Of a stretch of 64,000 bases of DNA, positions 41,401 to 50,100 are shown piece by piece. Origin of the DNA: Candidatus Azobacteroides sp. (GTDB lineage: Bacteria; Bacteroidota; Bacteroidia; Bacteroidales; WRGA01); contig WRGA01000125.1 in NCBI GenBank assembly GCA_009787405.1, forward strand, positions 35,109 to 99,108. Direction: 5' to 3'. Both the position numbers and the translations under genes were made by a program. Under the pieces are notes generated by a model. The model saw only the letters and a list, made by a program, of their open reading frames with translations, ran no database searches and was not told the origin of the DNA. Position 1 is the first letter of the stretch. Every line of letters begins with the position of its first letter.

Positions 41401-42183
41401 GGACTTCCCGAAAAACGCACCGGAAAATCAGGAATCAATGCCGCCATCATCCGCGAAAAAGGTGTAAACGGCGACCGGGAAATGGCGTATTCGCTTTACT
41501 TGGCGGGATTTGACGTCAAAGATGTGCATATGACCGACTTGACTTCGGGACGGGAAACGCTTGATGACATCAACATGGTGGTTTATTGCGGCGGATTCTC
41601 CAATTCCGATGTGCCGGGTTCGGCTAAAGGTTGGGCCGGCGGATTTTTATACAACGAAAAAGCCAAAGCGGCATTAGATAAATTTTACGCACGCCCCGAT
41701 ACATTGAGTCTGGGAGTCTGCAACGGATGTCAATTGATGATGGAACTGGAGTTGATTTGTCCCGAAGACGATAAACATCCGAAAATGTTGCATAACGATT
41801 CGCATAAATTCGAATCCCAATTCGTGGGAGTAACCATTCCTCAAAATCGATCCGTCATGCTCGGCTCATTGTCGGGAAGCAATTTGGGAATTTGGGTTTC
41901 TCATGGCGAAGGTAAATTTTCTTTTCCGAAACCGATTGGCGAATACCACGTGATTGCACACTATGCCTACCCTGACTATCCCGCCAATCCGAACGGTTCT
42001 CCGTCGGCAGTTGCGGGAATTTGTTCCAAAGACGGCCGCCATCTGTCCATCATGCCGCATTTGGAACGGTCGATATTCCCTTGGCAATGGGCATATTACC
42101 CTGTCGAAAGAAAGAACAACGACCAAGTCAGTCCGTGGATTGAAGCCTTTGTCAATGCAAGGAAATGGATCGAAAAAAGTTAA
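38497..42183 (+). CDS. purL: Phosphoribosylformylglycinamidine synthase, large single-chain form
   Basis: It catalyses the fourth step of purine synthesis, converting FGAR and glutamine to FGAM with ATP. This 1228-residue form fuses the linker, two AIR-synthase-like halves and a C-terminal glutaminase domain. Readable motifs are FGFSQVNSEHCRH, LKAETHNFPTTVEPFNGAAT and DHGAGGHLNC. In the glutaminase part they are Cys1075 in GVCNGCQ and His1188 and Glu1190 in MPHLER. The single-gene form matches Bacteroidetes and Proteobacteria and contrasts with the split PurLQS of Gram-positives. The frame continues open for 44 codons beyond the stop, which are described separately. Confidence 0.97.
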   Translation: MISFFKTSRQSIIAVESHPKFSQEDENKLIWLFSEAIPLKDSEINGWFIGPRKEMITPWATNAVEITQNMGIAGISRIEEYFPTDNENAEHDTMLQRMYPELNQNLFTGNKHPNPILYIDDIAAYNEQEGLALSKGEIDYLNEVSKKINRKLTDSEVFGFSQVNSEHCRHKIFNGTFIIDGEEKESSLFKLIKKTSEENPNKLVSAYKDNVAFNEGPIVEQFAPKSNETSDYFETKDIKTVISLKAETHNFPTTVEPFNGAATGTGGEIRDRLGGGKAGLPIAGTAVYMTSYARTRKGRKWEESMPERKWLYQTPEQILIKASNGASDFGNKFGQPLICGSVLTFEHAENDKKFAYDKVIMLAGGVGSGTMRDSLKGTPVPGEKIVVLGGDNYRIGMGGGAVSSVDTGQYDNTIELNAVQRANPEMQKRVSNVIRALAESENNPIISIHDHGAGGHLNCLSELIESTGGKIDMSKLPVGDPTLSAKEIIGNESQERMGLLLKKEDLNHVQKIAERERAPMYVVGETTGDMRFVFEQKDGQKPIDLKLDDMFGNPPRTIMEDKTVEETFLNPEYDISKINEYLENVLQLEAVACKDWLTNKVDRSVTGKVARQQCQGEIQLPLSDCGVVALDYHGKAGIATSIGHAPQAALSDPAKGSVLSVAEALTNIVFAPLSERLSSVSLSANWMWPCRNEGEDARLYKAVEALSDFCCRLGINVPTGKDSLSMTQKYGNEKVFSPGTVIVSAGGEVSDIKKVVSPVLVNDAGTAVYYIDFSFDKLQLGGSAFAQSLNAIGNEVPTVRYPEYFVDAFNTIQELIEKNLILSGHDISAGGMITTLLEMCFANEKGGLNIKLDSIDEKDPVKILFSENPGVIIQVKEKSAVEKILSDNGVGFAKIGVPCKERRLSVTKDGTTYPFDIDRLRDVWFYSSYLPDRKQSGEVCAKDRFENYKRQPIRPAFNPDFTGKLSSYGLPEKRTGKSGINAAIIREKGVNGDREMAYSLYLAGFDVKDVHMTDLTSGRETLDDINMVVYCGGFSNSDVPGSAKGWAGGFLYNEKAKAALDKFYARPDTLSLGVCNGCQLMMELELICPEDDKHPKMLHNDSHKFESQFVGVTIPQNRSVMLGSLSGSNLGIWVSHGEGKFSFPKPIGEYHVIAHYAYPDYPANPNGSPSAVAGICSKDGRHLSIMPHLERSIFPWQWAYYPVERKNNDQVSPWIEAFVNARKWIEKS

Positions 42184-42318
42184 GAGTTAGGAGTTGGATG
42201 GTGGAATTATGATTATCAAGCTTTTTATTATTCCGATTCCGACCCAAACGTAGAGGGTGAGTGGTACACGAAACGTTTTGCAGATTGGCGGCAGGCTTGT
42301 GCCAAATACCTCCGTTAA
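42184..42318 (+). pseudogene. Gene debris in frame with the end of purL
   Basis: Directly after the purL stop codon the same frame stays open for 44 codons and then stops at 42318. The piece has protein-like composition (WWNYDYQAFYYSDSDP, then GEWYTKRFADWRQACAKYLR) but is not part of purL in related proteins as I know them. No start codon or ribosome site precedes it. I do not recognise a family. It may be the end of a lost gene next to a decayed toxin gene. Confidence 0.35.
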
Positions 42319-42419
42319 GCGTCGGCATTTCATCTGCTATATACAGGTACTTTTTGCAATAAGATTTTCTTTTGCTTCCGTATCATGTCGAAAAATGAGG
42401 CCGACTATTTGACAGGTAT

Positions 42420-42518
42420 CTAATTCTTTACAGTCGCCACAAATATCAAAAACATTCCGTTTGAACGCATTTGCGTCAAATATATGATAATATTGGTATC
42501 TATCAAAATTAACTCCAT
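42420..42518 (-). pseudogene. Remnant of a PIN-domain (VapC-like) toxin
   Basis: An ATG at 42518, overlapping the antitoxin-like gene's stop, opens MELILIDTNIIIYLT, the typical start of a PIN ribonuclease with its first acidic residue in IDTN. The frame ends after 32 codons, so most of the usual 120-140 residues are missing. A second frame over the same DNA (42337-42555) continues to CQIVGLIFRHDTEAKENLI, suggesting frameshifts and deletion. It is probably nonfunctional. Confidence 0.6.
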
Positions 42519-42739
42519 TCATCTCTAATACGTCTTTGATAATCAACGGGGTCAATAATATCTGAAAATATATTTTTTGACCGCATAGCGTCTAATGCTT
42601 TTTGCACAGCCTCCACATTTCCACCCCCCGGCTTGTTAATATCAATGGTGACATTCTGTACAAAACGAATGTTTTTTAACCATTCTACCAACATGAATGC
42701 TTGGTCGGCTTGCTCAACAGTTACAGAAATCGTATTCAT
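42509..42739 (-). CDS. Antitoxin-like small protein upstream of the PIN remnant
   Basis: This 76-residue protein (MNTISVTVEQADQAFMLVEW at the start) has a short beta-strand, a helix and a basic-acidic tail ending RRIRDEWS. Its size, its overlap with a PIN-type gene start and the strand order fit the antitoxin of a VapBC-like pair. It appears intact although the toxin is broken. I cannot assign an antitoxin family with certainty. The 249 bp upstream to 42988 hold no gene that I can support. Confidence 0.6.
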   Translation of the reverse strand: MNTISVTVEQADQAFMLVEWLKNIRFVQNVTIDINKPGGGNVEAVQKALDAMRSKNIFSDIIDPVDYQRRIRDEWS

Positions 42740-42988
42740 GTTCTTTCTATTAATTTGAATTTTTTATTTTTAACTACACACAAGGATAACCCATTTTTCC
42801 ATAAAATTTGTATTGAAATTATTATTTTGTTATTTTTTCTTTTCGCGACTTATTCTATACGCTGCCCCCACGCTGTCGCCCACTTGCGCTTAACAGACAA
42901 ATAGACAAGGTCGACTTTGTGACGTTCGAAACTTGTCAACTTGGTTTATTGTCTACTCGTTAATTTGACGGGCTGTACGACAACAAAA

Positions 42989-43288
42989 CTACCGTTTCAG
43001 CAGTCTATTGACCAACGAATATGCCGTGCGGTAACCCGAATACAGGATGGGAACCCATCCTCCTTTTTTGGAAGAAACCAAAAATCCGATAAAATTGACG
43101 GCTATATTCATGATGTCAAACGGTTTTTTAATCCGCGCCCAATCTTCCGACAATCGAATCTCCTGTTGATCGATACGGTATCTCAACAGGGTTTTTTCAT
43201 GCAGTACGGCATCGATATTGTTCAAATCCCGATACCTTTTATACTCCGGATTTCGTATCCTTTGATTATATTGTTTCATTTGGGTCAT
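42989..43288 (-). CDS. Hypothetical protein in the YtxH/holin-like cluster
   Basis: This 100-residue-scale protein is rich in Arg, Lys and Tyr (YNQRIRNPEYKRYRD), with a weakly hydrophobic stretch at about residues 58-75 and a basic end (LVNRLLKR). The ATG at 43288 overlaps the preceding gene's end by 23 bp; an alternative ATG is at 43279. No family is recognised. Its coupling to the holin-like membrane protein and the nearby YtxH gene suggests a role at the inner membrane, perhaps in envelope stress, by association only. Confidence 0.6.
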   Translation of the reverse strand: MTQMKQYNQRIRNPEYKRYRDLNNIDAVLHEKTLLRYRIDQQEIRLSEDWARIKKPFDIMNIAVNFIGFLVSSKKGGWVPILYSGYRTAYSLVNRLLKR

Positions 43289-43634
43289 CAAATAAAATTT
43301 TACTGAGTTGTTTTACAAGGGGGTTAACAAATATATTTTTTCTGAAAAAATATAAAAAAGCGCTGATCAATAAATAAATTCCTCCCACGCATAAAAAAGC
43401 ACCTACTTTGCTGTTCCAAATTTCGGACAACTCATAAGCCAATGCCAGAGAAAAGTAAACCAACATGATTACCAACAGCATCAAAGATACCATGATGATT
43501 AACAATAATGCAATGATTTTCGACAGTTTTTCCAGCAAATTCAGGCAAAGCAAATCATAATGCATGTATGCATATTCTTTCAAATCATTCAGCGATTTGA
43601 TGTATTTTCCTTCTTTTTTATTCTCCATACTCAT
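43266..43634 (-). CDS. Phage-holin-3-6-like (DUF1469) inner-membrane protein
   Basis: This 122-residue protein has two hydrophobic helices at about 38-62 and 74-95, a charged N-terminus and a soluble tail, which is the layout of the Phage_holin_3_6 / DUF1469 family. Despite the name, these are ordinary bacterial proteins often found with YtxH-domain genes. Here a YtxH gene lies 123 bp upstream with a terminator-like hairpin between, and a small basic gene overlaps downstream. Function is unknown; no lysis genes are nearby. Confidence 0.75.
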   Translation of the reverse strand: MSMENKKEGKYIKSLNDLKEYAYMHYDLLCLNLLEKLSKIIALLLIIMVSLMLLVIMLVYFSLALAYELSEIWNSKVGAFLCVGGIYLLISAFLYFFRKNIFVNPLVKQLSKILFDDPNETI

Positions 43635-43663
43635 CTTTATTCATCAAGCATAAATCAGTCATT

Positions 43664-43706
43664 AAAAAACACATAAAGCCATAAAAGCTGTTTTTATGGC
43701 TTTATG
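43664..43706 (-). terminator. Terminator after the YtxH gene
   Basis: Arms CATAAAGCCATAAAA (43672-43686) and TTTTATGGCTTTATG (43692-43706) pair perfectly around five bases. On the minus strand a run TGTGTTTTTTAA follows. It separates the YtxH gene from the holin-like gene, which therefore may have its own promoter. Confidence 0.7.
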
Positions 43707-43757
43707 CCTTGCTACACAACCGGGTGCAAGAAAAAACATCTTTCCGGCAAGAATAGA

Positions 43758-43985
43758 TTATGCCTGCGTTGCATCCGCCGACTTGTGAAATCCTTCTTTT
43801 GCCTTCGTTTGAATTTTTTCGATCAGATCATTGATGGTATCGCCCGTGTATTCGGCTCCCTCTTTCACTTTATCCGAAATTTTCTTTCTGGTTTCGGTTC
43901 CCTTTTCCGGAGCATACAGTAACGCAATAGCGGCACCCGCTACTGCTCCTCCCAAAAATGCCAATAAACAATTCGCTGTTTTCAT
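43758..43985 (-). CDS. YtxH-domain membrane protein
   Basis: Starting at the ATG at 43985 the product has 75 residues: one N-terminal membrane helix (CLLAFLGGAVAGAAIALLYA) and then the YtxH signature APEKGTETRKKISDKV and a charged, probably helical tail. The longer frame begins at TTG. YtxH proteins are small general-stress-type membrane proteins of unknown mechanism. The downstream holin-like gene is a frequent companion. Confidence 0.88.
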   Translation of the reverse strand: MKTANCLLAFLGGAVAGAAIALLYAPEKGTETRKKISDKVKEGAEYTGDTINDLIEKIQTKAKEGFHKSADATQA

Positions 43986-44158
43986 AATTTTCAACTGTTT
44001 TTATTATTATTTAAAAAATCATTCCCATAAAGGTAAACATTTTCCGCCGATAATGGTTTAATATTTCCGAACATTTATCATAATATTAAGAAATATTAGA
44101 AAAACAAGACAACCAAGTGCGTAACGACACCTCCGAACAGAACCGGCAACCACCTGTT

Positions 44159-47100
44159 TTACCGCGATAAAGCAAACCTCATGGCAAATCCGAAATTCGT
44201 CGTGGTAATCGGATAAGACGTCGACGAAACCAACGGTTTATTCATTTGCCGGTCGAAAAATGCTCTGATGGTCAACGCCTTACTGAAATTATAATCGGCT
44301 GAAATTTTAATTAAAAAGCTTTCGGTACCACTCACCGCTTCCGAATAATTTTCTTCGACTTTATGAATAATCGACTCTATCCGGCTGTAAGAAATGTCGC
44401 CCCGCACATTCAAATCATGATTCACCGCTTTAGAATCTCTCATTTTCAGCACGTTGTTGAAGTTGATGATTTTATATCCGATACCCAGCACAATCTCGTT
44501 CTTCAATGCTTCGATCAATTGATTGGCCGACATATTCAGATTCAACGTGCGGGTATTCCGATACTCGCCCGTGCAACTGACATTATTTTTGAACGTGACG
44601 GTTATCCCCAGCAACGGAGCAAAAGATTCGGTAATGCTCACCGAAGCAATATCATACTGAAAAGACGGAACCGGTGATTTGGTCTGCACATCCGGCACGA
44701 ATCCGAGTTCGTTTCCTTCCTCAATTCCGATCCAGCTTTGATACGTTTGATAAGAACCCACGCTGTATGTACAGCGATAGGCATGATTCAACACCACCGA
44801 TTTCAACCGGTCTTTGATCCAACCGATCTGAGAAAGACCGTCATAACTGATCCGCCAGTTCGGCAACATACTCGCCAACGAAGGAAAAGCCGTCAGCTTA
44901 ATCGTATTCGGATCGCCTGTGGCATAGGCCGATAAAAAGGCTGGAATCAACACTTCAGGTGAATTTCTGTCGATTTTTCCGGTTGCTTCACTGTACGGAT
45001 TTCCGCTGTACCCGGGAAATCCGGTCGGATAAGCAATACCTGAATTATAGATGGCTTGAAGCCGGTCGGCAATAATATCCCGATTGACCAAAAATTGTCT
45101 GAAAGCCTTGGTTTCAAATCCTTCTTCCCTTTTCGGCATCCGGAATGCAGACTTCAAGGCAATGGTCGTCATCGTGAAATTTCCGCCTTTGGATTCCGGC
45201 ATCCCGTCATACATGTACTGCACTTGGGTATATTTACTGTCATTCCAGCGGGCATTCAAATCGATTTTCAATCCTCTGACCGGTTCGATCAAAGCCGTCG
45301 CCGAAAAATCTTTATTGACATTGGTCACGGCAGGATTGATATTGGTCGAATCCGTCGACAACCAACCTCTCCCGTACGCATCATGAATATAATCGTATCC
45401 GTCGACAAGCCCGAAAGCAAATTTCCAACCCGGAGCGGATCCGTTCGAATTACCCTGTCCGGTCCAATCGCCGATGTCCGGCAAAAATCCGGGAATCTGG
45501 GTCGAATTTGTTTCCTTGTAAGAGAGCGAAAATCTTCTGATCATCATCAATCCGCGGGCCGCATACTGAGCGGTTCTGTACCAGGATGATTCGCCGGGAT
45601 CAGGCCCTTCGACGATATTCACTTTCAATGAAATACTGTCGTGGTTTTGAATCCGGATGGTTTTATTGTCTAATCTTTTATATTTCAACGAATAAACCGT
45701 ATTGTCTTGCCGGTAAGCTTTCACCCGGATATTTTTCGTATTCAGGTTGTGCGTCACGACAACCGCCGAATCTTTAAGCAACTGTACCTGTGTATCGAAT
45801 TTCTTCTTGACGGGAGGACGTTTCGGCGGCTGATTTTTATTGGTTGTCCGCTGTTGAGAGGAGGAAGAGTTGAACTTCCGGTTTACCTCTTTCAAAAACG
45901 AAGACTTATTGTAAAGTCCTTCCAAATTGAAATTACCATCCAACTGATACGTCATTTCATTGGCAATCGTATTCCCCATAATGGTTTCATCATCAATGTA
46001 AGCGCCTTTGTCCCAGGTATATCGTGCATTATACTTGGCAGTGGAGCTGATCCAGTCCAATATCGGAATCACCCCGAAAGGCAGCGAATACGACGCATCA
46101 AACGTCTGTGCATACGACAACGGAGTTCCCATATCCCGTATACTTTGCCAAACGGCATCTTTCCATTCCCGGTATTCATCGGGATAAAGTTCTTTGTTCA
46201 CGACCACATTCGGTGTTTCAATCTTTGCCCTTGTCGTATTGTCGAATGAAAATTGCAAAGAACGGCTCAAATTCCACCGGATATTAAATCCTCTGTTCCA
46301 ATAAAATTCCTCTCTGAAAGCAATCGGCACATTTTCATAAGATCCTCCCGGATTACTCATATCCCGAAGCTGTATTTCGTAATAATTGCGCGTAATATCC
46401 GAAACAAAGCCAAAACTGTTGGGTACATAATTAAAATTCATCGCCTGAATCGGTTTGAAAAACGGCGACTTATTCTTGCTTTTCGCAAAAGGTTCCAATG
46501 GTTTCACCGCCGACGAATACGCATATGTCATGTTCAGCCGGTAATCTTTCGTCGTTTCCCAGGCCGTGGTCGGATCTTGCCGTCTGTTGATGTTTTGCGA
46601 GTATCCGAACGAAAAGTTGGACGGATCGTAAGGCATCGGATTTTTACTTTTTATATCGACTTTCACGCCGGATAAACTGAAGCTGCTGTTGGTGACTTTC
46701 TGCTGCGCAAAAGCTTTGATGGAATCTTTTTCGGTTTTATCGGCGGCGGCATCCAAGGCGTCTTTCAACAAAATATCGCCGTCCAACGGGTTATATTTCG
46801 GACTGTTTACCTGTTCGGAATACGAATAATAAAACGGCGCCGAGATTTTGGCCTGTTTCGGAAGGAAACGACCCAAGTTCAACGATGCGGCGATATTATA
46901 CATATGATAATCGTCCAGCCGCCTTTCGCTTACGCTTTCCTCTATCCCGCCGAATCCGGTTGTTTCGATTTGTCCGCCCAAATTCACGCTTCCCAAATCG
47001 GACAGCATCACATTTAAATTTCCTTTAGCCGCCCAACCGCCGCTTTCATTAAAATCGGTCAGCCGGAGTTCGTTTACCCATACTTCCACTGATTTGGCGC

Positions 47101-50100
47101 TATTGGAATTGTTACGGACTCCGATCATGATGGTTTTTATTTCCGATAAGGAAGGATTTCCCATCACCGTTATTTTATTCCGCGGATTATCGGAATCATA
47201 TTTATAATAAGGAGTATAAAAGGTTACTTTGGATCCTGCTTTTCTCTTTTCGGTATTCCGTTCGAGTTTGAGATCCGTGAATTTTTCAAAGAAAATATCC
47301 ACCATATTTTCGTTCGGCCAAACAGCCAGCCGGTCTGAAGGAATATCCGAATTATAATCAATACGCGGAGGGGTAAGATTCAACGGAACTTCATATTCAT
47401 AATAGTTGCTTTTATAATCGGATCCCATCCGGATAAATACCGCCACTTGCCCGTCAGTCAAAGGTTGAGTCGTTTCATTGATAAATTTTTCGGCATGGGC
47501 AAACATTTGCAACCGCTTGTACTGACGCATATCGAACCCGGTATTTCGATATACCGCACGCGCATCTCCGGCCGACAAATTTTCGAGCCGAAGCGACAAC
47601 GCTTGTTCATTGTTTTGCCGAAGTTGCGGCTGGCTCGGATCCAAAATCCGCGACACACCCGGAGGCAATATATAATTCACCGGACTTCTCGATCCGTTTT
47701 CTTCGATATTCACGGAAGAAACGGAAAGCGATGCGGTAGTCGACGGTTTCAGGTTCGGGTTATTCAAATCCTGTTCATATTTCCGCCATTCGCCGCGCAC
47801 AAACTCAAAGGTCCCGAAACGCAATATGGTCGTATCGGTAAATTGAGTCATAAACATCCGCATAAAACGGATTGATTTAAAATCGTTGATGGTACCTTGT
47901 TGGCCGGCATTATTTTGTTGAACCGGAATTTTAAACTGATACCAGCTTACCGTTGCTTCTTGTCCGTTTCTCAAACGAACCGTCGCGTCCCGTTTATCGA
48001 CAACATAATTTTTTCCGACCACTAACGAATCGGGACTGATTCCGACCCGATATTCATAAAAACGTTCGGACTCGCTCAAGGTCATATCTTCATTTATATC
48101 TTCAAAATCGGGAGCCGTGCGGGCAGCTGTAGACCAACCGAGCGAATTATCGTTTAAATTGACGGAATTTCCTTCGGTTCCGTTATACCATTTATAGCGT
48201 TCGAGAATGTTTTTTTGATCCAGGTCGTAATCTGCGCCGCGATAGTGGTGGTACAAATCACCCGAAGGGGAATTAAACGGAGAAAACGGATCTTGTTCCA
48301 TTTGAGCGACAACCGCCGGAGAAAGTCTCTGCCTTAAATTCTGTAAATATTGTGCATAAACGGGATACGTCTTTTCCTCTTCGGCTGACAATCCGTTGAG
48401 TCCGACATCCTGTATTTTAATATCCGCTTGAGCATCAAACGCATAAACCAACGCCTGACGTTTAGGAACATATCCCCAGATGGATTTGTCCAAAGTGGCG
48501 GTGTCGGCCGTAATTCCGTTCTCGTAAAATTTCTTTCCATCTTTCAACACATCTTCCGAAATATCTCCTAAATCGAAGAATAAATATCCGCCTTTGGAGT
48601 CCGGTTTGTAAATAAACGGATCCATCAGCCAAAACTCGATGTATTCAAAATTATTTTTCTCGAAGTCGGTATATGCAGATAAAATCTTCCGCATGATTCC
48701 GCCCCAACGAGTTTCGGGATACAATAAGAATCCGCTTTGAGGATCGACAGATGTCGCATCCAAGTTATACGGCCCGCGTTCTTTCGGATAATAGGCCAAA
48801 TTGAAAACGGGAATCGTCGTCGCTTCATTGTAAAGCGTCTGTCTGTCGGGGAAAAGTTCCGATTGGAAAACTTCTCTGACATAATGATTCGATAATTGAT
48901 TCAAATCATTTTTGATATGAGAAGGAGTAATGGAAGAATTCCGGTTGGTAAACATCTGATCGATGGTGTACCATGCCAACAACGCCCGGTTTTTCCCGTA
49001 TTGAATGCTGTCCGACAAATAATCTTTCCCGAAACGCAACGACGGCGTGGAAGCCAAGCTCCATTCGTAAGGACTCATCAAAGACCACCCGGTTTGAGTC
49101 GATTCAAAATCATCAATATATGAATAATCAATACCGCCGGCATGTCCGGGAAGCAATTGGGCAAATTCGGCGTTAAATGTGATTTGAGAAGGCTGTGTGG
49201 CCTCCACAAACGGCAATTTGTCGATCCAATTGGTCAACGTCTGCGATTTGGTACGGTAAGACATGTTCAATCCCCAAAGCGTATTGTTCACCGACTCGTC
49301 ACCCATCGTCACTTTCGTGGTCAACGGTTTTTCGCTCAAATTCATGATGGTGCCGCCGATGCTGAAATCTTCCGAGAAATCGTAACTCAAGTTCAATCCC
49401 AATAATGTTTTACGCTGCTGATTAAATAACGACTGGCTTTCATACGTCGCGTTGATCGGTGTTCCGGAACCTAAAATACTCTGATTGATGATGGTTACTT
49501 CCCCCATCACATAATTAACGGTATAGTCGGTTCCTTCCGTCAGTGTCACACCTCCGGCGGTAACCCTCACCGACCCGCGCGGAATATTCGTTCCGTTCAA
49601 CTGAATCACGTTGCTCGAACTCCCTTTGTATTCTCCTTGAAGTTTGAATTTATTTCGTTCGGCAATTTGTTTGGCAATCGTCATTGTCGAATCATACAAT
49701 TCCGGAAATACATATTTATCGGCGATGGCGTCATTATTGATTGCGTTACGTAATCCTTTTCCGAATGGTTGAGTCGACGGAAAAATAATACGTCCGTTTT
49801 GAGAAATAACGGTAAATCCTTCCACATAATCAAAAAAACCGTCAGGATTGGGATTTTGTTGCGTATCCAACCGGTCAAGTCCGGCAAGGCGGAGCCATAA
49901 GGTGTTCTTTTTGCCGTCGACCGTTTCAGGAATATAATTCAAGTATACGCCGGCGGTATCGCTCTGATACATGATGTTCATCGCAAAACGATCTTTTTGA
50001 ATCTGATAAGCGCCCAACGAGTAAATGTTTTTCATCATCAGCTTCCACGTAGGAAAAGACGGGGATAAATTCGTATTTTTCACCAATTTCAAGAAAAGGG

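Noticed and set aside
42337-42555. 72-codon minus-strand frame as a separate gene
   Set aside because: It overlaps the antitoxin end in another frame and looks like the out-of-frame remainder of the PIN toxin.
43266-43985. Holin-like gene as a sign of a prophage
   Set aside because: No lysis, capsid, integrase or tail genes are near; this holin-like family with YtxH is common in ordinary chromosomes.
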